From: CAWDPQ01 sp049642465
GTDB lineage: Bacteria; Acidobacteriota; Vicinamibacteria; Vicinamibacterales; 2-12-FULL-66-21
Assembly (NCBI GenBank): GCA_049642465.1
Contig: JBAROV010000175.1
Coordinates: forward strand, 32,997-96,996
Reading direction: 5' to 3'
DNA length: 64,000 nt
In this document: positions 8,045 through 18,100 of the stretch, one piece after another
How the letters are laid out: each line of letters begins with the position of its first letter
Numbering within the stretch: position 1 is the first letter of the stretch
Made by a program: the position numbers and the translations under genes
Notes under the pieces: model-generated
Told to the model about the DNA's origin: nothing
The model's input: the letters and a program-made list of their open reading frames with translations, nothing else
Database searches by the model: none

Positions 8045-11000
8045 CTAGAAGGCGAATCGAATCTGCACCTGCATATTGCGCATATCGAACGCGCGTGTCG
8101 CTGCGCCGAAGCCAGCATTCCTCGGCGTCAGCCGGGTCGGATTGAGTGTGCCGTCTGCCTGGAACTGCGCGTTGCGAATCGTCAGATCCGTCGGGCTGTT
8201 GAACTGAATCTGGTTCTGACGGTTGTCGATGATTGCGGTGTTGAACAGGTTGAAGACGTCGAGTCGGAACTCGAGACGCCGTCCGCCGCCCATTCTGATG
8301 TCCCGCATGACGGCCAGATCAACGCGCTTGTCCGGACAGCCCCTGAGGATGTTGCGGCCCGATTCGAGACCAACGCTTCGGTAAGTCGGTCCTGTAACGG
8401 CGGCGACGTTGAACTGTGCGTACTGATCATCCGAACAGCCGCTGCCAGGATCGCCGACATAGACGATGCGAGCGCCGTAATCCGGGGACCCGGTCAGGTT
8501 CACGCTGCCGCCATTCGCGTTGTACGAGTAATTGAGGTCGTACGCCGCGCCCGAACCAGCAGTGAGAACGCCGGCGATCTGCCAGTCGTTCAGGATGAGC
8601 CCGACGGCGCGGCCGAAACTGGACGGCACGTGCGGGAGCGACCACACCGCGTTTGCTTTCAGGTAGTGCGGGCGAACGTCCAGGTCCTCGTTCAGCTTTT
8701 CATATTCGGCCTGATCGGGCCGAACGGAAAAGCTGCCGTCGGCATTGTGCTGCAGACGCGTCTGCAGGCCGGTATTGCCCTTGTACGAGATGCCCCAGGT
8801 GTAGTTCGCGCCGAACGAGAACCCGCTCCGGAACCGCCGGTTCAGCGAGAACTGCATCGAGTGATACGTGTCCCAGAACTCCGTCGTGTTCTGCTCGATG
8901 TTGCCGAGACCTCTGTACGGCTTCAAGAGGTTGGCAGTGTAGGCCGTCGCACCGGGCACGCTGCTCGTGCCAAGTGTCGGATCCTGGTTCTGTGGCAGGT
9001 ATGCCGCACCGATGTCCACCGCATTGAGGTTGACTCTCTGGCCACCCTGGAGCGCGCCAAGCCGGTTGTATCCGTGGTTACCGACGTATGACACATCGAT
9101 CGAGGTGTACCACGGCAGCGCGCGTTGAACGCCCACGTTCCACTGCCATGACGCCGGGACCTTCGCGTCGTACTGGAAGATGATCAACTGGGGAACGGGA
9201 ACCGGGCTGAGCCCCTGTCCAAGCGTCTGCAACATGCCGTTGCGCAGGTCGCGGGCAGTGGCAATCGGCGGATTGCCAGGGATCGAGAACACGGTGTTCC
9301 CGTCCGGCCGGTCATAGTACAAACCGCCACCACCGCGGATCACCGTTGACTGTTCCCCGGTCAAATCGTAGGCGATGCCGAAACGCGGCCCGAGTACGAG
9401 CTTCGGCCAGACATACCCGGTTTTCGCGATGCCGTCGCCGGCTCGCCGGATCCCGTTCAAGGCGTTGCCTGTATTCGGGATGGGTGTTCCGATCGCGGCC
9501 TGAGTATTGGACGCGCCCGGCGCCGTCAGGATTTGACCAGTCCGGGGATCCATCGCGTTCCGTGTATTTCCGGAACACGTCGCTGCACCGTTGCTGCATC
9601 CTGCGACGTACATGATGGGCGCCTGCGCTGCATTCCACTGATCGGGGAAGAAGTTCGACATCTGCTGGAACCGGTCGTACTGCGGCTGCTGACGCGTGAA
9701 TCGCACGCCGTAGTCGATCGTCATCCGGTTGTTCATCTTCCAGTTGTCCTGGATGTAGAACTCGGTGTTGTTGTAGATCATGTGACCTTCGACAAAGTCC
9801 GACGCCTGCAGGTACTGCGTGAACACGCCGGTCGCAGCATTCGCGTAGCCAAAACCGGTATCCAGCGCATTGTTGGTGTCGTTGCCGAAGTTGACAAAAC
9901 CCTGGAAGCTGAGATTTGCGAGGCCGCCGGCGCCGGTGTTCTGCGCCTTGAAGCTGTGGTTGTTGTAGAAGCCGCCCTTGATGGTGTGCGTGCCCTTGAC
10001 TTTCGTCAAACTGACGGCCACGTCGTTGGTCCGATTGATATTCAGCCACCCCGGATATCGTTGATTCGGAGGCGCCGCGCCGATGCGGTTACCCCAACCG
10101 AAGACTGGCGGAAGATTCATCGTCCGTGTCGAGGCGTCCCACCAGGAAGGCTTCACGTCGTTCAGCACCTCCAGGACGTAGTAATTGTCGTTGCTGACGC
10201 GCCCAGCCTCTGGGTAGAGCAGCGGGAAGTTCGGCATGCTCGCCAGCCTGTTCGCCGAATCATTGACCAGCACGCCGTTTTCGTTGCCACCCACCAACTC
10301 ATTCCGGATGAACCCCCACGTGCCTTCCAGGAAGGTCGTCGAGTTGATGGTGTAGTTCACGGTCGCCGCGTAGTTGGTGATGTACGGATACGGCGTCTTG
10401 ACGTCCGTGAATCCGGGGATCAGCCCTGGCGTAGTGATCGGCCGAGCGCGCTGGCCTGAGTACTTCCAGTTGAAACGCAGGTTCGGCGTCACCTGGTAAT
10501 CGATGCGGAGAGCGGGCTGCTGCGTCAGGTTCTCGACTTTTGGCGGCTGAATCTCATAGTTGTAGTTCGTGCCCGCGCGCTGCTCGATGTTGGGAAGCGG
10601 ATACCGTCCGAGCACCGCGAGCCCGGTCTGATATAGCCGATCGGCGGGAATGCGGTTGTTCGGGAACGGCTGCCGCGTGAGCGGATCGAGCAGTTGAGGG
10701 ATCGGGGCGCCGTTCTGGTCCAGGCTCTGGGAGAAATCGCCGGCGCGCTCGAGCTGCGTAGGTACCCGCAGCCGAATCGGGTTGCCGTTGTTGATCGGGC
10801 TGTTGCGCGGACGATATTCGTGGCTGTAGAAGAAGAACAGTTTGTTGTTGCCACCTGGCTTGCCGATCGGCCCGCCAATCGAATAGCCCCAGTCGTTCTC
10901 CTTCGTCACCGGTTTTGGATCGCCGTTCTTCGCGTTCACCCAGCTGTTGGCGTTCCAGTCGGAATCCCGCTCGACGTCGTACAACGAGCCGCGGAACCGG

Positions 11001-11722
11001 TTCGTGCCGCTCTTGGTGACTGCCGTGACCTGCAGGCCGCTCGACCGGCCGAATTCGGCTTGGTACCCTTGGGTCAGCACCTTCACCTCACCGATCGATT
11101 CGACGTTGAGTGGAAGCATGGTGCCGTTATTACCGGTGTCCATCGCGGACACGCCGTCCATCATGAGGTTGTTCTGAGCGACGCCTCCCAGCCGCACGAA
11201 TCCGGTCGACCCGCCCCCCACGACCCCCGGCGTGAACTGGATCAGGTTGACGAAGTTGCCGCGCGCGTACGGCAGATTCTCAATCTGCTCCATCGAGATG
11301 GCGTACGAGCGTTCACCGCTCTGCGACTGCACGATCGGCGATTCCGCCGTCACCGTGACGGTTTCCGCAACGCCTCCCGCTTCGAGAGTAATGGGGGGAA
11401 CGCCGACGCGATCGGCGCCGCTCACGAGAATGCCGCTGCGCCTGACGGTCTTGAACGATTCCATCGTCACTTCGACCGTGTACGTGTCGGCCGTGACGTT
11501 CGCAACCACGAAGTCGCCGGTCGCATTCGTGACGACGGGCGCCAGCTTGGTGCCGCGTGATTCGCTGATAAGAACGACCGTTGCGCCAGGGATCACCGCT
11601 CCCTGAGCGTCCTTGACCGTACCCGTCACCGTGCCCGTCGTGATCTGCGCCGTCACTGGCCAGCTGCCGATGCACAACGCGATGAGCGCCATCGCGAGCA
11701 AACGGACCAACCTCACCTGCAT
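8045..11722 (-). CDS. TonB-dependent receptor, Oar-like, with carboxypeptidase-regulatory-like domain
   Basis: 1225 residues. The ATG at 11722 is set by a strong GAGAGGAGG ribosome site four bases upstream; the frame to 11794 is not needed. A signal peptide ends at ...WPVTAQ. A CarboxypepD_reg-like beta-sandwich follows (GTVTGTVKDAQGAVIPGATV), then a plug-like segment with VTVTAESPIVQ and TGNNGTMLPLNVESIGEVKV. The C-terminal two-thirds is a long beta-barrel with aromatic-rich strands ending in VQIRFAF, a typical outer-membrane C-terminal Phe. The role is TonB-driven uptake of a large ligand. It heads the block of dehydrogenase and ThuA genes, so the ligand is probably a carbohydrate or glycoconjugate. 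Confidence 0.92.
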   Translation of the reverse strand: MQVRLVRLLAMALIALCIGSWPVTAQITTGTVTGTVKDAQGAVIPGATVVLISESRGTKLAPVVTNATGDFVVANVTADTYTVEVTMESFKTVRRSGILVSGADRVGVPPITLEAGGVAETVTVTAESPIVQSQSGERSYAISMEQIENLPYARGNFVNLIQFTPGVVGGGSTGFVRLGGVAQNNLMMDGVSAMDTGNNGTMLPLNVESIGEVKVLTQGYQAEFGRSSGLQVTAVTKSGTNRFRGSLYDVERDSDWNANSWVNAKNGDPKPVTKENDWGYSIGGPIGKPGGNNKLFFFYSHEYRPRNSPINNGNPIRLRVPTQLERAGDFSQSLDQNGAPIPQLLDPLTRQPFPNNRIPADRLYQTGLAVLGRYPLPNIEQRAGTNYNYEIQPPKVENLTQQPALRIDYQVTPNLRFNWKYSGQRARPITTPGLIPGFTDVKTPYPYITNYAATVNYTINSTTFLEGTWGFIRNELVGGNENGVLVNDSANRLASMPNFPLLYPEAGRVSNDNYYVLEVLNDVKPSWWDASTRTMNLPPVFGWGNRIGAAPPNQRYPGWLNINRTNDVAVSLTKVKGTHTIKGGFYNNHSFKAQNTGAGGLANLSFQGFVNFGNDTNNALDTGFGYANAATGVFTQYLQASDFVEGHMIYNNTEFYIQDNWKMNNRMTIDYGVRFTRQQPQYDRFQQMSNFFPDQWNAAQAPIMYVAGCSNGAATCSGNTRNAMDPRTGQILTAPGASNTQAAIGTPIPNTGNALNGIRRAGDGIAKTGYVWPKLVLGPRFGIAYDLTGEQSTVIRGGGGLYYDRPDGNTVFSIPGNPPIATARDLRNGMLQTLGQGLSPVPVPQLIIFQYDAKVPASWQWNVGVQRALPWYTSIDVSYVGNHGYNRLGALQGGQRVNLNAVDIGAAYLPQNQDPTLGTSSVPGATAYTANLLKPYRGLGNIEQNTTEFWDTYHSMQFSLNRRFRSGFSFGANYTWGISYKGNTGLQTRLQHNADGSFSVRPDQAEYEKLNEDLDVRPHYLKANAVWSLPHVPSSFGRAVGLILNDWQIAGVLTAGSGAAYDLNYSYNANGGSVNLTGSPDYGARIVYVGDPGSGCSDDQYAQFNVAAVTGPTYRSVGLESGRNILRGCPDKRVDLAVMRDIRMGGGRRLEFRLDVFNLFNTAIIDNRQNQIQFNSPTDLTIRNAQFQADGTLNPTRLTPRNAGFGAATRAFDMRNMQVQIRFAF

Positions 11723-11883
11723 GCCGCCTCCTCTCACCGCACCCAACATTGCACGCGGCTTGTCGCCATCGTGCTCCACGATTCCATCAAACAAGGGTCG
11801 CCGGACCGAGTCTCACTAACGAGGTCAGTACCTGCCGGTACCGATCAGCGGCCGAAGGTTAAACCAGATTGCATGCAGAGTCC

Positions 11884-11911
11884 ATAGTACAAACCGCTAA
11901 ACCTCCGCCAA
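11884..11911 (-). promoter_or_regulatory. possible promoter of the 11722 receptor gene
   Basis: On the minus strand a TTGGCG (11911-11906) is followed after 16 bases by TACTAT (11889-11884). The match to sigma-70 consensus is weak, and the start codon is about 160 bases further on. No GCACTGC boxes like those of the other receptors are present. Confidence 0.3.
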
Positions 11912-11958
11912 GTGGCGCAGGATCCATCTTTTTGTATGCAGGGGAAGCGCGCTTCCAG

Positions 11959-13044
11959 TTAGAAGCCGAACGGGCGGATCCAGAAGCTTTCCGTCCACAC
12001 CCCGCCTGGAGGGATGCTCTGGAGCTCTTTGTAGAGGCCTTTGTGCGCCATGTTCATCGCATTGGTTATGGCGGCCATCGGCTCGAAGCAGATGAAGTTC
12101 CGGTTGGCCGGGGACGCGTTCGGATTCTGCGATCCGACGGCAGGTTTCGGGGCGTAGACCACCATGGCACGGTAATTTTTCCCAACCACAACGTCCAACC
12201 GCTGCGACTTCCCCCTGACCGACATGATCGCCGAGCCGGACCCGTCACGAACGAGATCGCCAAAAACGTGATCCAGATCGACATCCTTCAGCGCGATGGA
12301 TTTCGGATCGGGAAACACGGTTTCTATGGGCTGGGTCTCACCCGTCGGGACCTTGTTCGGCGCGAGGAGCCACTGCGTTTTGGCCCCAAGACTGACCGTC
12401 CACTCGTCGCGGGTCGAGTCGGTCAACTGGAAGTACGGGTGGTAGCCGATCGAAACGGGCATCGGTTCGCCGCTCATGTTTTCGATTCGGGTGGTTACAG
12501 CGAGAACGCCGTCTTCCAGGCGATAGGTCATGTCGATCGTGTGGGCGAACGGAAACTGTTTCATCCATTTCGGGTTGCGGAAGAACTCCAGGCGGCTGGT
12601 CACGCGCGCAGACGAACCCTCCGCCTTCGTTTCGACGACCCTCCAGCGATCGTTCGTCGTCAAGAAACCGTGAATGGGGATCGCGCCGCGCACGTTGCCA
12701 AGCTCCATATCGAACGGGTATCGCTGTCCGTTGGCGTAGAACGCCTGCTCGTCGAGGCGGTTCGCCCACGGCGCCATGAAGGGGATCCCCATCATCGACG
12801 GCTTCGCTTTGAACTCTTCGACTGACGCGTAAGGCCAACGCAGGATCTTCTGACCTTTGACCGTCATGTCGAAGGCAATGTTTCCGACCGAGGGAACGAT
12901 CGAAACCGACACATCGTTCTTGGCATCACGCAGTTCGACTACGTCGCCGTGCTGCCGCGCACTGTACTGCTGAAACGATGCCGTTGGGGCGGCGAGACCG
13001 AGTGCGGTCAGGAGCCAAAACGCTGTCAATTTGGGCGTTGACAT
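11959..13044 (-). CDS. secreted aldose 1-epimerase (galactose mutarotase family)
   Basis: 361 residues from the ATG at 13044, preceded by GAGGAG; an upstream in-frame TTG at 13056 overlaps the previous stop. The signal peptide covers about residues 1-23. The mutarotase fold is shown by the substrate-binding APWANR (91-96), catalytic-type His125 (IPIHGFL), His202 (GYHPYF) and a candidate base Glu321 (FICFEPMAA). The enzyme interconverts alpha and beta anomers of aldoses, here probably in the periplasm where it would feed the sugar dehydrogenases. The start is eight bases after the stop of the Gfo/Idh/MocA gene, so they form an operon. A GGAAGCGCGCTTCC palindrome lies just after the stop. Confidence 0.92.
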   Translation of the reverse strand: MSTPKLTAFWLLTALGLAAPTASFQQYSARQHGDVVELRDAKNDVSVSIVPSVGNIAFDMTVKGQKILRWPYASVEEFKAKPSMMGIPFMAPWANRLDEQAFYANGQRYPFDMELGNVRGAIPIHGFLTTNDRWRVVETKAEGSSARVTSRLEFFRNPKWMKQFPFAHTIDMTYRLEDGVLAVTTRIENMSGEPMPVSIGYHPYFQLTDSTRDEWTVSLGAKTQWLLAPNKVPTGETQPIETVFPDPKSIALKDVDLDHVFGDLVRDGSGSAIMSVRGKSQRLDVVVGKNYRAMVVYAPKPAVGSQNPNASPANRNFICFEPMAAITNAMNMAHKGLYKELQSIPPGGVWTESFWIRPFGF

Positions 13045-13052
13045 CCTTCTCC

Positions 13053-14183
13053 TCAAAAGCGCGGGATTTGAACCTTCTCTCCCCCCTTGAGCGCCGACTG
13101 GTGTGCGCAGATTCCCACCATCGTCCAGTTGACGGAGGTTTCGGCATCCGGCATCGCGGCCTGTTTGCCGAGGCAGGCCATCAGAAAGTTGTGTGCCAGG
13201 TGCGGATGGGAGCCGCCGTGACCGCCGCCCTGCAGGAATGAGAGGTGTTCCGCGTCCTGAATAGCGGCCGGCTGCGTGAAGCGGCGGACCGGCTCGGGCA
13301 GCAGGCGCGCGTAGTCAGGTACCTTCACGCGCTTTGGAATGTCGGCTTCGCTCAGCGGCTGCTCGGTCGTGCTCTTCGTATGAATCACCGGTTCTTCGTT
13401 TTCAACCTGCTGCCACTCGAACGATTTCTTCGAACCATACACATCGAAGCTCTCGCGGTACTGGCGCGCGGTATTGAACAGACTGCGTGTCACTTCGGCG
13501 CACACGTCCGAGTCGCGCAGTTTGAAGGTCGCCGTCTCGATCGCGAATGGACTCCCGTACTTCGGGATCAGTTTCTCGTCGATGCGACCGGACCCGTGGC
13601 AAACGACGTGCTCGGCGTGCTTACCGAGAATCGCGAGACACGGACTGACGCAGTGCGTCGCGTAGTGCATCGGCGGAAAACCTTCCCAATAGCCCGGCCA
13701 GCCGTCCATGTCCTGCTGGTGGCTGCCTCGGAGGAACTGAATCCGCCCGAGCTCCCCCTTGTCGTACAACTCCTTCGCAAACAGGTACTCGCGACTGTAT
13801 ACGACGGTCTCCATCATCATGTAGACCTTGCCGCTCTTCCTCTGCGATTCCACGATTTGCCGGCATTCGTCGATCGTTGTGGCCGCCGGTACGGTGCTGG
13901 CGACATGTTTGCCGGCCTGCAACGCGGCAATCGACTGCGGCGCATGGTCGGCGATGGGCGAATTGATGTGCACGGCATCGACGTTCGGATCCTTCAGCAG
14001 CGCCTCGTAATCCGTGTAGCGCGTGGCGACGCGAAATCGGTCGCCGCACGCGTCAAGCTCCTTTTTGTCGCGGCGGCAGAGTGCGTACATCTCGGCGTTT
14101 GGGTGGCGTTGATAAATAGGGATGAATTCAGCCCCGAACCCGAGCCCGACTATCGCGACACGAATCTTTCCATCGGATGCCAT
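13053..14183 (-). CDS. Gfo/Idh/MocA family oxidoreductase lacking the usual EKP motif
   Basis: 376 residues from the ATG at 14183 (MASDGKIRVAIVGLG); the longer open frame runs into a repeat. The N-terminal Rossmann fold is shown by AIVGLGFGAEFIPIY, and the C-terminal alpha/beta half contains the LRGSHQQDMDGWPGYWEG and FLQGGGHGGSHPHLAHNF segments. The family oxidises or reduces sugars with NAD(P). The position of the conserved E-K-P motif reads STVP (GKHVASTVPAATT), so the usual lysine is missing, while the two other family members in this window keep DKP or EKP. No signal peptide is seen, so it is cytoplasmic. It is co-transcribed with the aldose epimerase. Confidence 0.88.
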   Translation of the reverse strand: MASDGKIRVAIVGLGFGAEFIPIYQRHPNAEMYALCRRDKKELDACGDRFRVATRYTDYEALLKDPNVDAVHINSPIADHAPQSIAALQAGKHVASTVPAATTIDECRQIVESQRKSGKVYMMMETVVYSREYLFAKELYDKGELGRIQFLRGSHQQDMDGWPGYWEGFPPMHYATHCVSPCLAILGKHAEHVVCHGSGRIDEKLIPKYGSPFAIETATFKLRDSDVCAEVTRSLFNTARQYRESFDVYGSKKSFEWQQVENEEPVIHTKSTTEQPLSEADIPKRVKVPDYARLLPEPVRRFTQPAAIQDAEHLSFLQGGGHGGSHPHLAHNFLMACLGKQAAMPDAETSVNWTMVGICAHQSALKGGEKVQIPRF

Positions 14184-14253
14184 ACTCTCGTCACTCCGCT
14201 CTTCGATCGCCCCAACAACTTTCGCCGCTGCCGTCACGTACCACAGGGGGTTA

Positions 14254-14341
14254 CCACGAAGGCCGCGAAGCCACAAAGAACACGAAGCTTTTGGTGTTTC
14301 TTTATAGCTTCGTGGCCTTCGAGTCTTCGTGGCCTTCGTGC
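14254..14341. repeat. cacgaag-type inverted repeat
   Basis: Tandem degenerate cacgaaggcc/cacgaag units at 14254-14288 are complemented by cttcgtggccttcg units at 14306-14341, giving a long imperfect hairpin between the ThuA and Gfo/Idh/MocA genes. The same word family occurs at 19578-19615 and 28829-28989. Confidence 0.7.
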
Positions 14342-14406
14342 CGCGCGTCACCGGTGTCGTGTCGCACGCGACAGCCTGCTAGCGAACGTCGATCCAGTTT
14401 CGGCCG

Positions 14407-15141
14407 CTACTGCACCGCCCACCGGATCGCATTCCGGATCAGGCGGTGAAACATCGGGTGCCCCCACACACGCTCGTCGTGTCCATATGCGGTGTAGAAC
14501 ACGCGCCCCTTCCCATGCGTCCGCACCCATGTCCACGGTTCACGCCGCACATCATCGACGCGCTCCATCAGCACCACGCGATCCTGGTTGTGCATCGTGT
14601 GCACGTAGGTTTCGTCCCACACCTGGAACGGCTGGATTCCCTCCATGACGGCGTGATCCGACTTCACGATAGCGGCCGTGAACTCACCGGTGCCGTGGCT
14701 CTGGAACTGGGCCCCGACGAGAGCCACGTACGCTGGTGAGTTTCTGAAGCAATACGAAGCCGCGTGGATCGGCAGAAAAGCCTTGCCGCCTGCCACGAAA
14801 TCGAGCAGCGCCTTCTCCTGCTCGGGCGTGATCGTGTTGTGGTTGGCGTAGATCATCAGCGCGTCGTATTTTGCGAGGTTTGCGGCGTTGAGGTCGTTCG
14901 GGTCGCCTGTGTAGGTAAACGTGATGCCGTCGGACGCCAGAGCATCGGCCAGCATGGGTTCGAATCTCGCCGAATCGTGATGTTTGCTGTTGTGACCGAG
15001 AAACAGCACCTGAATCGCTCTCTTTCCGGGCGCCTGTCCGGGATTCTTTTGCGGAGTGCCCAACTGCGATGATGGCGGCTGACCCTGCAGCGCGCCGAGT
15101 GCCACCCACAGGCTCACGATGCAGGCGACGATGGTGGTCAT
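14407..15141 (-). CDS. secreted ThuA-domain protein
   Basis: 244 residues. The ATG at 15141-15139 overlaps the stop of the upstream fusion gene (TAATG), which fixes the start; the longer open frame to 16005 is antisense or out-of-frame noise. A signal peptide (MTTIVACIVSLWVALGALQG) precedes a compact ThuA fold: IQVLFLGHNSKHHDS, YDALMIYANHNTITPEQE, GGKAFLPIHAASYCF, WDETYVHT and GKGRVFYTAYGHDERVW. It is close to the canonical family length and is translationally coupled to the 1107-residue ThuA/dehydrogenase fusion. A role in keto-sugar or disaccharide metabolism is inferred from the family. Confidence 0.9.
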   Translation of the reverse strand: MTTIVACIVSLWVALGALQGQPPSSQLGTPQKNPGQAPGKRAIQVLFLGHNSKHHDSARFEPMLADALASDGITFTYTGDPNDLNAANLAKYDALMIYANHNTITPEQEKALLDFVAGGKAFLPIHAASYCFRNSPAYVALVGAQFQSHGTGEFTAAIVKSDHAVMEGIQPFQVWDETYVHTMHNQDRVVLMERVDDVRREPWTWVRTHGKGRVFYTAYGHDERVWGHPMFHRLIRNAIRWAVQ

Positions 15142-18100
15142 TATCTCGCTCCTCCGCGCCCGCGTCCTGCTGGCGCAACAACCCGAAGGATGCCGTTCAT
15201 CAGTCGCCAATGTCCCGGGAACGTACAGACGTACGGATACTGCCCCTGCGTCGTCGGGGCCTTGAACTGGAACGTCAGTTTGTCCCCCGGATCGACGAGC
15301 TTCGTCGAGAAGAGAACCTCGGGGATCTCCGGAACGTATTGCTGCGCGACGGCATTGGGAGACTGGGCCAACCGATCGGCGGCCGTGCCGATAGTTTCGA
15401 GCGCGCCGGAGGCGCCGAGCACGAAGTTGTGCTGCATCTGATCGGGATTGTCGAACACGATTTCGACAAGCTGGCCCGGAGCCACGGTCAGTTCTCCGAG
15501 ATCGAATTTCAGCTGACCAGGAATCACCGATAACCGGAGCGTGATGTCGGGTGCCTGCGGCGCGGGCGGTGGCAGCGCGCCCGCAGCGACACCGCCGCTG
15601 GCGGTGAATGCCACGTGCGCGGCAAGTTCGCCAGGTCGCGTGTAAAGCGCGCCCGCATTCGTCTGGCGTTCCACTCGGTACTTCCACGTGCCGGCGAGAG
15701 GAATCCGGTTGTCCCCCGCTTGAAGGTACATGGCATCCGGCGTCCCAAGAAATCCGCCATCGTTGCGGCTGTTCTGGATGCGCACGGTCAGGGTGTTCGC
15801 ACCTGGTTTGATGGTCCCCTGCGGCAGGTCGTAGGTTGGCGGGAGGAAACCGCGACCGCCGCCGGTCTGTGCGCCGCGCCCGCCCCCAGGTTGCGGAACG
15901 ACGGGCAGGCCGTTGACCCACACTTCGGAAATATTGTTGACGCGACCAAGCGTCAGGGCGGTCGCCTTCGCCTCCTGTGGAACCTCGACGCTCCGTGTAA
16001 ACCACACCACGCCGTCGAAATCGGGCAGTCCGCGCGACTCCCAGTTGCCAGGCACCTCCATGTCTTTCCAGGCCGTCAGGTCTTTCGCGGGCGGGACTCG
16101 CCAGTCGGGCTTCGTCGTCCCAAGCCTGAGCGGCACCGGCAGGTCGGCGAACGGCAGTTTGTTCGTGTCGGACTGATACGACGTGAGGAAGGTGCTCTTG
16201 TGGCGAGTCGCCGCGATATAGAAGGCGCGACTGAGCCAGCGGTCACCATAGTTCTCGGCCTGCTGACTCTCTTTATAGAGAGCCGCGCCGATCTCGGGAG
16301 TAGAGGGCATCTCGGCGATCGTCAGCGTCGCCGCCAGCCTCGTGTGTAGATCCGGATCATGGAGGAGCCCAGCTGCGACGAGCGCGCTCGCTGCACCCGC
16401 CCCGTGAGGAAGAACCATCGCCGCAGCCTTGCGTACTCCTGCCGCTGGATGTTTGAGCGCGTCGACCGCGGCGCGGTAGGCTGGTGTAGTCGGGCTCTCC
16501 AGTTCTCCGAGGCCCTTCAGCGTCCACAGCGCGTGAAATGCCCCACCGCTGACCCCGACCGCATCGACGGTTTTGTTGTGGACCAGATCAATGAGGCGGG
16601 GAACGACGTCCTTCTGGCCGCGCTCGATGATCAGACGCTGCGCTGTCAGACGCCAGAACATGTTGTCGGCGTTGAGCGCATCGACGAGCCCCGCCGGATC
16701 ATTCTTCGACAGGCTTCGGCGTTTGGACGGAGTCGCGTTCTTGTACGAAATGCGATAGATGCGGCCGCGCAAGCGATCCCGCAACGAGGTCTCGTAGGCG
16801 TTCCCTTTTCCGTTGCTGTAGCCGGACGGCGTGGGATTGTGCTGGGCGATGAAGTTGTACCAGTCGGCAATCCATACGGCGCCGTCGGGACCCACTTGCG
16901 CATGCACGGGGGCCACCCATTCTTCCGCGCCCGCAAAAAGATTCCAGCCGTCACGAGTCACGAAGCTGGCGCCCTGCTTCTCCATGACGCCCTGGGCAAC
17001 GAGATGAGCCGTCGGCTCACTGATGAAGGCGATGCGGTTCCAATACTCCTTCGGGAACGAGCGCGCCGTATAGAGATGATGGCCGGCGGCTGCGGTAAAC
17101 CCGCCGAACACGTCCACCTGACGGATATAAGGCGTTGTGGGATGAACCGCGTAAAACGATGCGAGACTCTGGTATCCCGGACCGCCCGCCCTTCCGGTCG
17201 GCAGGCCTTCGATGCCGTCGAAGTAGCGGTTCGGGATCGCCATATAAAAGCTCGGATCGTTGTTCGCGGTGGAGCCGAACACGTCGAACGTTTCAGAAAA
17301 GCCCAATCCCCACGTGTTGTTGGTCGAACTGGTCACGTACTCGAACTGGCTGCCGTCAGGCTTGAACCGGTACATGCCTTGACCGAACTGGAACTTCTTG
17401 CCGTTGATTTCCCCCTCGAATCCGGAGTAGCCGACCACGCCCCAGATGTAGTTGTCGGGCGCGTACTGCAGGTTCGATGGCTGCGCGTGCGTGTCGCGAT
17501 TGCCCCAGCCGGTGCTCAGGATTTCGCGAACGTCGGCCTTGTCGTCACCGTTCGTGTCCTTCAAGAAAAGGATGTGCGGCGCCTGCGTGACGATGACACC
17601 GCCGTTGGCGAACGCCATGCTGGTGGCAATGTTGAGGTGCTCGGCAAAAACGGTGAACTTGTCGGCGCGGCCGTCGCCGTTCGTGTCTTCCAGGATCTTG
17701 ATCTTGTCGTCGCCGGGTTGGCCGTCGAGCACTTCGTTGGGATAGTCGGTCGTCTCGATGACCCACAACCGCCCGCGCTCATCGAAGGAAAACGAAATCG
17801 GTTTGATGATGTCCGGTTCGCTGGCAAAGAGATCCATCGTGAATTCGGCCGGCGTTTGAATGAACTTCATCGATTCTGGCGGCGTGAACGGCAGCTGGAA
17901 CTTCGGCGCCGGATCCCGGTTCTCGTAGTTCGGGACATTGAAGCCGTCCACGTAGACGACGCCCGGCGTTTCGAGGCGCTGCCATGCGAGCCTGGTGGCC
18001 TCCGGCAATGCTGAAAGGATGCCGCGTTCGACTTTGGTGTGGAACCCGGGATCTTTCCACGCATTCCCGTCCTGGCCGGCCGATGCGGCGAACACGGCTC

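Noticed and set aside
7954..8118. N-terminal extension of the sorbosone-type dehydrogenase
   Set aside because: It runs through the gctggaagc repeat and would put the signal peptide 55 residues inside.
11884..11905. AGTACAAACCG word near the 11722 receptor resembling the -10 zone of the 46378 receptor promoter
   Set aside because: It is in the opposite orientation to the gene and lacks the TTGACC and GCACTGC boxes, so it was not counted as a fourth member of the promoter family.
15142..16005. Upstream extension of the 14407 ThuA gene
   Set aside because: The extended residues are Arg/Ser-rich nonsense in a different frame of the fusion gene, and the TAATG overlap gives a natural start.
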